Shown here: positions 55,445-63,820 of the stretch, one piece after another
Layout of the letters: each line of letters begins with the position of its first letter
How positions within the stretch are numbered: the first letter of the stretch is position 1
Origin: Bog-159 sp035308525
GTDB taxonomy: Bacteria > Acidobacteriota > Terriglobia > Bryobacterales > Bryobacteraceae
Length of the DNA: 64,000 bases
Assembly (NCBI GenBank): GCA_035308525.1
Contig: DATGGM010000094.1
Location: 1-64,000, forward strand
Direction of reading: 5' to 3'
Translations under genes and position numbers: made by a program
The notes under the pieces: model-generated
What the model saw: the letters and a program-made list of their open reading frames with translations, nothing else
Database searches by the model: none
What the model was told of the DNA's origin: nothing

Positions 55445-57247
55445 TTACCGATCTCCATCATTTGCCGCGAAGGGCTGTATCAGGGTCGGGGACAGCACGG
55501 AGGTGCCCCATACAATATTCGCCGCATTGACCCAGGGGGCGTTGGTTCCGGCCCACAGGACGGCGAGGCCATTGACAGTTTGTCCGGTGAAGACAGTGGT
55601 GCCCCAGACGATGTTGGTTCCCCAAACGATGTTAGTACCCCAGACAATGTTGGTTCCCCAGACAATGTTGGTGCCCCATACGATGTTTTCCGCGAACAGC
55701 ACCGTGACCTGTCCGTTCGGGTTCATTACGGCCAGGGGCGAGATGGCCGGCACCCCAGTCAGGTCGTTGTTCGCGAGGGCCGCACTGATATTCAACTGTC
55801 CAGCGCCAACGGTAAACAGGTCATTGATGTTGTTGTAGGTGTAATTGTGGACCACATCCGACGCGCTGCTGTACAGCGAGGACATCTTGGTGGCGGTCTT
55901 CATGAGCCGCGCCTTCACCTGGTCCGGCGTAAGCCACGGGCTCTGCTGAATCAATAGAGCCGCCGCGCCGCTTACTACGGGCGCGGCCATACTGGTTCCA
56001 CTCAGACAGAAGTACTTGGCGGATGTCCCGGATGGGCTGCCGGCCTCGTAGTAAGAGTTTAGGGTTAAGGTGGATGGGTAGGTTTCGGCAAGAGTGCTAT
56101 TTGGCGCCATCAGCGAAACGATCGTATTGCCGGGCGCCACCAGATCCGGCTTGGCGATGTGATCGATGGCCGTGGGACCATCGGAGCTATAGCTGGCGAT
56201 TGTGTCATTCGCTACATTCGTCGAGCCGTGAGTGTTAGTGGCGCCGACGGTGATGGCGTAGGGATCGTTACCCGGCGCGGCGATGGTTCCGTAGGTAGGC
56301 AGGCCGCCCAGCACGTTCCGGCCTGAATTCCCGGCCGCGACGACAACCACGATACCGCTGCTCCAGGCGGCTTCAACCGCTTGGCAGAGGGGATCCACCG
56401 TATAGCTCTCATAAACCTGCCGGCCAAGGGAAAGGTTGATGACGCGAATATTGTAAGTGCTTTGCAGGCTGATCGCCTGATCGATGGCCGCAATCACATT
56501 GCTGTCCGACCCCGAACCATTCTGGTCGAGCACCTGTAAGTTGATCAGGTTGACATTGGGAGCCACGCCGGTGAACGTCCGCGTGTAGCTGGGCCCGGTT
56601 GAATCCTTGCCATTGGATCCAATGATGCCGGCTACATGCGTGCCGTGACCGTAGGCATCAGATCCCCGCATTCCGGTGACGAAGCTTTGGGTATAGACAA
56701 TGCGGGAAGCCCTACCCGAGGATGTCTTGAGATCGTCATGCAAATAGATGCCGCTGTCCACCACCGCCACGCCAACCCCGCTGCCGTTCCAACCGGACTG
56801 CCAGGCGATGTTGGCGCCCACCGTTTGGGTGGTGACGTCGAGGCTGCCCGTGATCGTCCGGTTCGGCGAGATGTAGGTGACCAGCGGATTCAGCGCCAGC
56901 GCCTGTATTTCGGCCGGAGACAGCCTGACATGGAGAGCTTTGACGTGCTTGAAGCGCCGGATGACCTGTTGCGGCGCAAACAGGTTCATATCGTCATTCG
57001 TGGGGATCCTGCTGAACTGAACGATGACTTCCATGTTTTCGGCGCCTTTAACTGGCCTTAGATCGCTCGAAATCTTAGACCCGGCCATGGCTAAACCGCA
57101 GGCCATGGTAAGGACCATTGCCAGGAGGCGCAGAACCTGGCGAACTACCGAGGCGGTCATCGGACGCCGGACGCCGCCCCAGACCGCGTGATCCGGGGAC
57201 AGCTTCGGCTGGCAGTCGGCAAGGTCGCGATTGACGGAAGGTAACAT
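55445..57247 (-). CDS. Secreted S8 (subtilisin-like) serine protease with C-terminal NIVWGT repeats
   Basis: 600 aa. The start at 57247 has GGAGAG upstream; the signal-like segment comes late (VVRQVLRLLAMVLTMACGLA, residues 34-53), so a start at 57160 is possible. An inhibitor-type propeptide (MEVIVQFSRIP to YISPNRTITG) is followed by the catalytic triad: D164 in VVDSGIYLHDD, H204 in GHGTHVAG and S419 in SGTSMAAPVVSG. After the catalytic domain (ends about 500) come five tandem NIVWGT units and one more copy near the C-terminus. It is a secreted protease; the repeats may fold as a small beta structure or anchor, role unknown. Confidence 0.9.
   Translation of the reverse strand: MLPSVNRDLADCQPKLSPDHAVWGGVRRPMTASVVRQVLRLLAMVLTMACGLAMAGSKISSDLRPVKGAENMEVIVQFSRIPTNDDMNLFAPQQVIRRFKHVKALHVRLSPAEIQALALNPLVTYISPNRTITGSLDVTTQTVGANIAWQSGWNGSGVGVAVVDSGIYLHDDLKTSSGRASRIVYTQSFVTGMRGSDAYGHGTHVAGIIGSNGKDSTGPSYTRTFTGVAPNVNLINLQVLDQNGSGSDSNVIAAIDQAISLQSTYNIRVINLSLGRQVYESYTVDPLCQAVEAAWSSGIVVVVAAGNSGRNVLGGLPTYGTIAAPGNDPYAITVGATNTHGSTNVANDTIASYSSDGPTAIDHIAKPDLVAPGNTIVSLMAPNSTLAETYPSTLTLNSYYEAGSPSGTSAKYFCLSGTSMAAPVVSGAAALLIQQSPWLTPDQVKARLMKTATKMSSLYSSASDVVHNYTYNNINDLFTVGAGQLNISAALANNDLTGVPAISPLAVMNPNGQVTVLFAENIVWGTNIVWGTNIVWGTNIVWGTNIVWGTTVFTGQTVNGLAVLWAGTNAPWVNAANIVWGTSVLSPTLIQPFAANDGDR
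55598..55687 (-). repeat. Five tandem 18-bp units encoding NIVWGT
   Basis: Five near-identical 18-base units, read on the minus strand as AACATC/AACATT-type codons for Asn-Ile-Val-Trp-Gly-Thr. Unit differences are mostly synonymous third-base changes (GTTCCC, GTGCCC, GTACCC on the plus strand), which indicates selection on the protein. An isolated copy lies at 55502-55519. Confidence 0.9.
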
Positions 57248-57407
57248 TTCTGGTTCTCTCCTGATAGCGCCTTCTGGGTCGTTGTTCGAGTTTACCGGCG
57301 CATCCGTGGCTTTTCTAAAGCATAGAGACTACCACTGGGAGATCAGGGTATAAGTCGCTCACAGGATTGGAAGATTGGCGGGCGGAGGTTCACGTAAGGA
57401 TGCTGGA

Positions 57408-57423
57408 GTGACAGGGCTGTCAC
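57408..57423. repeat. 16-bp perfect inverted repeat
   Basis: GTGACAG-GG-CTGTCAC (57408-57414 with 57417-57423) overlaps the stop of the gene at 57420-57839 and lies about 160 bases upstream of the S8 protease. No T-run follows on either strand, so an operator is more likely than a terminator. Confidence 0.45.
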
Positions 57424-57839
57424 GTTCCGGGTGACGGGGGTGGCGCACGGCGTGGGGACGCTGGCACGGCGGACTGCAATCCGGTCCACTCCTCGGCAAC
57501 TACGATCGAATTAGCCGGGTTTCGCGGATCGTACCTCACGCCTACATGTCCCAGCGAGGCGATATCGGCGGGTAGGAATGCCTTCAATCGTGAGATATCC
57601 TGCGACGCGGTGTATTCCACGCCGCGCACGGCGTAGGAATACACCAGCAGATCGTCGTGGATGTCCAGCAGGATGGCGTCACCCATCTTGCCGGAGGAAA
57701 GCAGCATCAACCGGCGCTGGCGCTCCCTTTCGTCGGGAGAGATGCGCGACCGGCGCCAGGCGCGCACGGCCATGGCGCCGATAATGATAACCAGAATGGC
57801 CAGCAGCGCCGCGGTGATGCCATCTGCTGTGGTATGCAC
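57420..57839 (-). CDS. Small membrane protein, DUF3592-like
   Basis: 139 aa, GTG start. One membrane helix (ITAALLAILVIIIGAMAVRA) and a soluble domain with YSYAVRGVEYTASQDISRLK and HVGVRYDPRNPANSIVVAEE, which matches the DUF3592 pattern (a Tyr-x-Tyr strand, then VRYDPxNPxxS). The C-terminal tail is Pro/Arg-rich. It begins 10 bases after the transaldolase-family gene, so both are probably cotranscribed. Function unknown. Confidence 0.75.
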   Translation of the reverse strand: MHTTADGITAALLAILVIIIGAMAVRAWRRSRISPDERERQRRLMLLSSGKMGDAILLDIHDDLLVYSYAVRGVEYTASQDISRLKAFLPADIASLGHVGVRYDPRNPANSIVVAEEWTGLQSAVPASPRRAPPPSPGT

Positions 57840-57849
57840 CTTCGGACGG

Positions 57850-58512
57850 CTAGACCGCGACCGGGGCTTCCTGGAAAACCTTGGCCCAGTCTTTGAGAAA
57901 CTGATCGAGACCCTTGTCGGTCAGCGGGTGATTGAACAGCATATCCAGCACCTTGAACGGCATGGTGGCGATATGGGAGCCGTTGGCGGCCGCATCGACC
58001 ACGTGCGTGGGCGAGCGCAAAGAAGCCGCCAGCACCTGGGTCTTAAAACCCTGGAGCTTGTAAATCTGCGTAATGCTTTTGATCAGCTCCATGCCGGTCC
58101 ATCCGATATCGTCCAGGCGGCCAACGAACGGGCTCACGATGTAAGCGCCGGCCTTAGCCGCCAGGATCGCCTGCGCGGGCGAGAAGCACAGCGTCACGTT
58201 CACCCGGATGCCGTCTTTGCTCAGTGTCGAGGTGGCCTTGATGCCGTCCCTCGTCAAGGGGCATTTTACGACGACGTTCTTGTGCAGGCGAGCCAGGTCA
58301 CGCCCCTCGCGAACCATCTGATTGGCTTCGGTGGAGACTACTTCTGCGCTGATATCGCCGTCTACAATGTCGCAGATCAGCCGGATCTGATCTTCAAGCG
58401 GCCGGCCTTCCTTGGCGATCAGCGTGGGGTTGGTGGTTACGCCGTCGATGATGCCCCAACTGGCGCCTTTCTTCAGTTCATCCAGGTTGGCCGTGTCCAG
58501 AAAAAACTTCAC
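57850..58512 (-). CDS. fsa: Transaldolase-family fructose-6-phosphate aldolase (TalC/MipB type)
   Basis: 220 aa, the short length of fructose-6-phosphate aldolase/small transaldolase. KFFLDTANLDELKKG and GVTTNPTLIAKEG open the barrel; Lys in VVVKCPLTRDGIKA (about 85) is the Schiff-base residue, and AYIVSPFVGRLDDIG and RSPTHVVDAAANGSHI follow. It either cleaves fructose 6-phosphate or transfers dihydroxyacetone; the two activities are not separable by eye. GTG start with GGAGG upstream. Confidence 0.92.
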   Translation of the reverse strand: MKFFLDTANLDELKKGASWGIIDGVTTNPTLIAKEGRPLEDQIRLICDIVDGDISAEVVSTEANQMVREGRDLARLHKNVVVKCPLTRDGIKATSTLSKDGIRVNVTLCFSPAQAILAAKAGAYIVSPFVGRLDDIGWTGMELIKSITQIYKLQGFKTQVLAASLRSPTHVVDAAANGSHIATMPFKVLDMLFNHPLTDKGLDQFLKDWAKVFQEAPVAV

Positions 58513-58533
58513 GTTTTACCCTCCAGTCCTTGA

Positions 58534-58542
58534 ATTATAGCA
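58534..58542 (-). promoter_or_regulatory. Extended -10 promoter of the transaldolase-family gene
   Basis: TGCTATAAT (extended -10, TGnTATAAT) lies 21 bases before the GTG start at 58512, with the ribosome site GGAGG between. This gene has a normal leader, unlike many neighbours. Confidence 0.6.
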
Positions 58543-58596
58543 TCGCGGCGGGACGGGCCCGGGGCCACGGGTTCTCGAAGGGTTGGGAGAGAACAG

Positions 58597-58995
58597 CTAG
58601 TTCGGACAGGGCCGGTTGAGGAGCGCCGTCATGATGCGGTTGACCACCTCTTCGCGAAGGGTTTCGTCGGGCGCATCGAATGGCGATACCTGGATGTGCA
58701 CCAGTTCATGCACGATGGTGCATTCCATATCCAACTTGAGCTCGCCGCCTTTGAGGTTGTAGTCGGCGGGGTCGAGCACGCTGATGGTGCCGGTCTTGCC
58801 GTCGGGGTCCCACGCGGCATTGCCCCAGGTATTCTTATCCAATTCTTTTTGCCTGACCAAGCGTACGGTCAAATGCCACTCGTCCATTCCAAGACGTTTT
58901 TGCCAGGATTTCAGCTTTTGATCCAGGTGGAATTCCACCGGGGACATGGGAAAACAGCCCATGACGCATAAGAACAGCGCCGCAAGCACTTTCAT
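58597..58995 (-). CDS. Small secreted HExxH metallopeptidase-like protein
   Basis: 132 aa from ATG 58995, with a signal peptide (KVLAALFLCVMGCFPM; the Cys could be a lipobox). IVHELVHIQ is the zinc-protease HExxH motif. The chain around it (WHLTVRLVRQKELDKNTWGN, GTISVLDPADYNL, DAPDETLREEVVNRIMTALL) resembles the single-domain gluzincin-like proteins found in soil bacteria. A third ligand is not certain; a Glu in LREEVVN could serve. TACAAT ends six bases before this ATG, which favours it over the longer frame to 59064. Confidence 0.78.
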   Translation of the reverse strand: MKVLAALFLCVMGCFPMSPVEFHLDQKLKSWQKRLGMDEWHLTVRLVRQKELDKNTWGNAAWDPDGKTGTISVLDPADYNLKGGELKLDMECTIVHELVHIQVSPFDAPDETLREEVVNRIMTALLNRPCPN

Positions 58996-59001
58996 ATTTA
59001 A

Positions 59002-59007
59002 ATTGTA
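59002..59007 (-). promoter_or_regulatory. TACAAT -10 box, leaderless arrangement
   Basis: TACAAT on the minus strand ends six bases before ATG 58995 of the HExxH protein. It also lies just after the TamB stop (59070), so the small gene has its own promoter. Confidence 0.45.
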
Positions 59008-59069
59008 GCCGAAAATGTGAAGAGAAATACCCAACTGGAACAAATTTAGTACTGCCAGCTGCAATCCGG

Positions 59070-62000
59070 CTATTTGAACCTTCTTTTATACACGAAGTTC
59101 AGCCCTACCAATCCGTTTTCGTCCCGTAGTGCCACGGCCGACCAGTGGCGGCTGAAGGCCCACTCCACCTGGATCACCAGCGGATTGGTACTGGTGACGT
59201 CGGTGATATAGGTGAACGTGACCTCGGGCGTCACCTGCTGTTCGACGGTCAGGCGCGCCTGGGGGTTGTTCTCCACGCCGGTCAGGCTGGTGAGGGTGGG
59301 GTCAATTTTCAGCCGTGTGACGCCAAAGAAGCGCTGCAGCCGGCCCGTGACCGGGCTGGCAATGGCCTGGCCCAGCAACGCGGAAGCCCCCATAGTTTGT
59401 AGGGATTGCGGCGATGCTGGACTGGACATGAGAGTCGCGTAGTCGCCCGTCGGCGAACGGCCGGTGGCTAGCAGCGCGACGATATCGGAGAATGGCATAG
59501 GCGGGTCCGAACGCGGCGTCAGGTTCAGCTTATTGATCGGGCCCGAGATGTTCAGAATTACATCAATTCCCCGCGCCTTGGTATCCAGGTCCATGTTGAG
59601 CACCGGCTCGATCTTGACGGGATTGTAGAAAGCGATGGAGCCCTGATTCACAGTAAAGGGCGTCCCGAAGAACACGATCTGGCCCTGCGTGATGTTGATG
59701 CGGCCCAGCAGCGATGGATTGCTGCCGGTGCCTCGCAGGCGCAAGCTGGCCTCCGCCTGGAGCCCTTGCGCCAGAGAGGTTTGGAACGTGATATCGGGGG
59801 CGGTGTCGATTTGCACGTCGAAGTGCATGTTGGGCACCAGGCCGGTCTGCGCGGAGGGCGTCTGGACGGGCTCGGCGGACTTGGCCAGGACGGAACTGAA
59901 ATCGGAGTGCGGGTTGAATCCGGTGCGCAGCACGGTGATGCGGCCGGAAAGCATACTACTGTCGCTGGTGCCGCTGAGGCTCAGGGAGGCGTTGGCTACC
60001 GTGCTGAAATCTTCCGGATAGCGCAGGCGCATTTCGTGCGCGGTGGCGTGCAGGCGGAAAACCAGCGCGTCAGCGCCAAAGCCGGCGAATCCGGAAAGCG
60101 TCACCTTTCCACCACCGCTCTCTCCGGAGAAGCTTTGTATGGTGGCGCGGCTATCGTCGAACAGGATCACGCCGTTGGTCTTGGACATCCCCACGGGCAG
60201 GTCGGCCAGATTGAAAGTAGCTTCCTTGATCTCCAGGCGGCCGGCGATTAGGGGCTGCGCCGGGGTACCGCGGATGGTGACGCCGGTTTCGATGGCGCCG
60301 GATCCGAAGATATCGCGATTGAAATCCTGCAGGCTCGCCAGATCGAACCGGCCGCTGACGTGCAGATCGAGGGGATTCTTCTGTTGCAGATTGACGGTTC
60401 CGGTGAGGGATAGATCCGTGGCGCGGCCCACCAGCCGGGCGCTGGCGACCTTAATAACGTTGCGCTCCATGCTGATGGCGATGGGTTCCTGGTTGTGCAG
60501 CGCCAGCGGCTTGCCGTTGGCCGCCAGATTGCCGCCCGCGCCGACCTGTAAAGAAGGGATGCGCAATTGCGCCTTCCACAATTCCGGCTTGATGGCGGGG
60601 CCGCTGATCGACAGGGTGCCTTCGGCCGAGCCGGTAAGCTGCAAGCCGCCGGGAGGCTTAGTCCCGCGCAACCACAGGCGTAGACGCTCCAAGTCGAGTC
60701 CCTTGAAGCTGATCTGCGCGCCGCCCGGATAATCGCCCGCCAAGCTCCATTTGCCATCGGCTTGAATGACCGATCCGGCCAATTCGGAGTCGAAGTGCGC
60801 GGCCAGCTCGGAGCCGTTGGTTTGGGCGGTAAGAGTCCCGTCGCGTAAAGGCTGATCGTTAATGCGCAGGCCGCGGGCGCTAAGAGCACCGGTCAGGCTG
60901 ATCAGGCGAAACCCCGGTTCACCAGGCTTCGGCGGTTCGATATCCACGGTGGCGGCGCCGTGCAACTCGGCCGTGCCGCTGATGCCGGGGTATTCCCGGC
61001 TCACGAATTTGAACTGCTTGAGCGGCATGGCATTACTATCGACATGGAACTTCAACTGGCCGATGCCGAAATTGGCTAGCTGGTGGCGATAGTCCGCCTG
61101 AAATGTGACGCGCCGCGGGCCCGCGCCCAGTTGCGCGTTGGCCAGACTGACGGTTGTGCCGGAGTATTCGACCGCGCTGGTGAGACTGTCGAACGGTTCG
61201 CCCTCGAGGGTGCCCTTGGTGGCGGTGATGTTGGCCGCGATGCGTGGATCGCCGATGGTGCCCGCGACCTTGCCATCCGCGGTTATGGTCGCCTCCAGCG
61301 GCACGTCCTTGAGATTCGCAAGCGCCAGAAGATCCGCCGCGGGTGCATTGCGGATGGAACCAGCGGCTGAAACAGCGCTCTGGTCATCGACCTTCCAATC
61401 GTGCATGCCGAGCGAACCGGAGCCCTGCGCGTACAAGGCGCCGCGTTGCAATCCGCCGTTGTGCACCGTGAGGCCTGCACTCGACAGGTCGATATCGGCC
61501 TCCAGCGCATCGAAATGCTGGCCCGACCAGGCGACGCCCGTGGCGCGTCCATGACCGGTAATGCGCGGGTCATCCAGCTTACCGGTGACCGCGCCATCGA
61601 ACGCCACGGCGCCGTTTACAAGCTTCACGGGAATGGACTGAACATCGAAGGCCGGCAGCACTTCGTCGAGATTTCGGGAATCGGCGCGCACCCGCAACTG
61701 CCGCCCCAGCACACCGGAAAAGGTGACATGTGTGGCAGGCAACGATAGGGTGGAATTGCCTAAATCCAACGTTTCGGCGGTGGCGTCATAGGTGGCGTCG
61801 AGCGAACCGTGCACCGGCGCGCCGCTCGCGGAGGGCGCAATCGCCATGCGAGTCGTCAGGCGGAACGTACGCGAGTCGCCCAGCGTAACAGCCAGTTGCA
61901 CGGGGCCCCCTGCTACCCCGTCCCAGGGGAGGCTCTGACCGTTGTACGCGAACATGGTCTTGCGCACGTCGAAGCCGGATACGTCGCCCTCCACGTGGAC

Positions 62001-63170
62001 GCGCTTCAAGTCCACGATTTCCCCTTTGCCGGCGAAAGATCCATCTAGCGCATCTATGTGAATACCACTGGCTTCCAGGGTGCCGTGCCGCAGCACTACA
62101 GTCTCGATCCGGCCCTCGTATGGGAGGCCTCCCGGCCGGTTCACGATGCCCGAGACCCGCATCCCCCGCACCATCACCCGTTGCGGGTCGAGACTCAGCG
62201 CCCCATCGGCGCTGACGTGGTGCAAGGTGACGTTGGCGTCGGGACGGAACAGCAGACCAGCCGCGCGCAGCGAGCCGGTAGCCTGATAGTCGGCAGCACC
62301 GTGAAACCGCAAAACCCCAGCCAGCGTGACCGGCCCCTCCAACACCGTGCGCAGGGCGAGCGTGCGGACCACCTCCGCCAGCGATGCGCGCACCTTGTAT
62401 TGGAACGATCCGGAGAAAGCGGTGAGGCTGTCGATGGCGCCGGAGAATTCAACCTGCGACTGCCTGGTAGCGACGCGCCCGGAAGAGACTTCCACGCGAT
62501 TCTTCGATACGTCCAGCGCCAGGCTCACATCCAGCGGTACGGGCTGATAGCTGCCCCAATGGAACTCGGCGGGCGAAAAGGATAGCTGGCCGCGGTAGCG
62601 CGGTCCGGCCACGTCATAAGAGAACTGAGCGCGCACGTTGCGGCCCTGCGCGTCGAAAGGTGTCTTGCCCTGGCCCCGAACTTCGAAGATACCGTCCTGC
62701 AGGCCTAACCGGCCGATGGCCAGGTCCAGAATACTCTCGACGGTGCCCTTTCCCGGGCGGCGCACTTTAGGCGCGGGCACGTTGGTGCGCCCATCCGGAT
62801 AGAGAATCAGATACACCCGCGGGTGTCGCACATCGAGGTATTGCAGGTCGACCGATCGCTTCACCACCGAGATGATCCGGACGCCGAGCACTATGGCGTC
62901 CGCGCGGACCAGCGGCGGCGCACCGGCGGGCTCGCTTCCGTGCAGGACGAACCCATCCACCTCGGCGCGCATCTGCTTCCAATCGAAGCGGAAAGCACCT
63001 ATCTCCGATCGCCCTCCGGTGGCTTTCTCCAATTCGGCCACGATGCGATCACGGACTTTGCGGCTGAACCAGTCGCTGCGCAGCACCAGGATGGCGCTCA
63101 GCACCGCGACCAGGGCCAGAGCCAGCAGACTACCGGCCGCGACCCAGAGCCGGCCCGCGCGGCGGCTCAT
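59070..63170 (-). CDS. tamB: Translocation and assembly module protein TamB
   Basis: 1366 aa from ATG 63170. An N-terminal membrane anchor (LWVAAGSLLALALVAVLSAI) precedes a very long beta-rich body of repeated strands (AsmA-like at the start, YLDVRHPRVYLILYPDGRTN) and ends in the TamB/DUF490 domain (VTSTNPLVIQVEWAFSRHWS, GLVGLNFVYKRRF). TamB proteins span the periplasm as a beta-taco, joining the inner membrane to an Omp85 partner, and help outer-membrane biogenesis or phospholipid transport. Start overlaps the SurA-like stop (ATGA 63167-63170), which in turn overlaps an Omp85 C-terminus, so the three genes form one operon. Confidence 0.92.
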   Translation of the reverse strand: MSRRAGRLWVAAGSLLALALVAVLSAILVLRSDWFSRKVRDRIVAELEKATGGRSEIGAFRFDWKQMRAEVDGFVLHGSEPAGAPPLVRADAIVLGVRIISVVKRSVDLQYLDVRHPRVYLILYPDGRTNVPAPKVRRPGKGTVESILDLAIGRLGLQDGIFEVRGQGKTPFDAQGRNVRAQFSYDVAGPRYRGQLSFSPAEFHWGSYQPVPLDVSLALDVSKNRVEVSSGRVATRQSQVEFSGAIDSLTAFSGSFQYKVRASLAEVVRTLALRTVLEGPVTLAGVLRFHGAADYQATGSLRAAGLLFRPDANVTLHHVSADGALSLDPQRVMVRGMRVSGIVNRPGGLPYEGRIETVVLRHGTLEASGIHIDALDGSFAGKGEIVDLKRVHVEGDVSGFDVRKTMFAYNGQSLPWDGVAGGPVQLAVTLGDSRTFRLTTRMAIAPSASGAPVHGSLDATYDATAETLDLGNSTLSLPATHVTFSGVLGRQLRVRADSRNLDEVLPAFDVQSIPVKLVNGAVAFDGAVTGKLDDPRITGHGRATGVAWSGQHFDALEADIDLSSAGLTVHNGGLQRGALYAQGSGSLGMHDWKVDDQSAVSAAGSIRNAPAADLLALANLKDVPLEATITADGKVAGTIGDPRIAANITATKGTLEGEPFDSLTSAVEYSGTTVSLANAQLGAGPRRVTFQADYRHQLANFGIGQLKFHVDSNAMPLKQFKFVSREYPGISGTAELHGAATVDIEPPKPGEPGFRLISLTGALSARGLRINDQPLRDGTLTAQTNGSELAAHFDSELAGSVIQADGKWSLAGDYPGGAQISFKGLDLERLRLWLRGTKPPGGLQLTGSAEGTLSISGPAIKPELWKAQLRIPSLQVGAGGNLAANGKPLALHNQEPIAISMERNVIKVASARLVGRATDLSLTGTVNLQQKNPLDLHVSGRFDLASLQDFNRDIFGSGAIETGVTIRGTPAQPLIAGRLEIKEATFNLADLPVGMSKTNGVILFDDSRATIQSFSGESGGGKVTLSGFAGFGADALVFRLHATAHEMRLRYPEDFSTVANASLSLSGTSDSSMLSGRITVLRTGFNPHSDFSSVLAKSAEPVQTPSAQTGLVPNMHFDVQIDTAPDITFQTSLAQGLQAEASLRLRGTGSNPSLLGRINITQGQIVFFGTPFTVNQGSIAFYNPVKIEPVLNMDLDTKARGIDVILNISGPINKLNLTPRSDPPMPFSDIVALLATGRSPTGDYATLMSSPASPQSLQTMGASALLGQAIASPVTGRLQRFFGVTRLKIDPTLTSLTGVENNPQARLTVEQQVTPEVTFTYITDVTSTNPLVIQVEWAFSRHWSAVALRDENGLVGLNFVYKRRFK

Positions 63171-63820
63171 TGGAAAGCCTCGTCGTGGTATTGAATGCGG
63201 GTGCGCCGGCGGGCTTCTTTCAGCCACTGTTCCACCTGTCGATTGGCGGCCTGGGCGATCAGCGTCTGCTCGATTTCATCGCGGTGATCGTCGACCGATG
63301 GAGTCTGGCCGGGATGCGCCTGCAGGAGAGTGGCCCGCAGGTGGTTGTTGAAGTAGTCGCGAATTTCATCGTCGCCGATCTGGATGCCCGGCCGGAAGCG
63401 CACATCGATGAAGCGCACCAGCGTCAATTGCCAGACCAGGCCGGTCTTCAGGTCTTCCTCGGTGACGCCGTATTCGGCCAGAATGCGGCGGTAAGCGGAT
63501 TCATCTCCATAGCGGGCTTTCTCCTGCTTGAGCACAGCGTCGGCATCCGCGGCGGAGGGCAGCAGGTAGCGGCTGGCTTCCAACTCCGCGCGAACCAGGC
63601 TCTGGTCCACCATGCGCTCGGCGGCCTCGCGCTTGTGGGCGGGGCTAAAGTCCGGCTTTTCACCGTTCAGCAGGGCCGTGAGGCGAATTTCACGGTCGAT
63701 GTCGATTTGCGTAATAACGCGATTGCCCACCGAGACCGCGATGCGATCGAGAATCTCCGGATGGGCAAAGGCGGGGGCCAGCAGTGCGAGCGCGGCTAAG
63801 GCTGGCGCAAAGCGTCGCAT
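63167..63820 (-). CDS. SurA-like periplasmic chaperone (N-terminal domain only)
   Basis: 217 aa from ATG 63820, with a signal peptide (RRFAPALAALALLAPAFAH). ILDRIAVSVGNRVITQIDID is the SurA N-terminal start (compare the VNxxxIxxxDVD pattern), and the helical rest (EAAERMVDQSLVRAELEASR, ILAEYGVTEEDLKTGLVWQL) follows. No parvulin PPIase domain is present, so this is a chaperone-type member. It should hold unfolded outer-membrane proteins for the Omp85 partner encoded just upstream. Its ATG shares an A with the TAA of that gene (TAATG). Confidence 0.87.
   Translation of the reverse strand: MRRFAPALAALALLAPAFAHPEILDRIAVSVGNRVITQIDIDREIRLTALLNGEKPDFSPAHKREAAERMVDQSLVRAELEASRYLLPSAADADAVLKQEKARYGDESAYRRILAEYGVTEEDLKTGLVWQLTLVRFIDVRFRPGIQIGDDEIRDYFNNHLRATLLQAHPGQTPSVDDHRDEIEQTLIAQAANRQVEQWLKEARRRTRIQYHDEAFQ

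Noticed and set aside
55598..55687. Tandem 18-bp repeats considered as a CRISPR-like or mobile repeat
   Set aside because: Units are contiguous with no spacers, in frame, and encode a constant hexapeptide in the protease gene.
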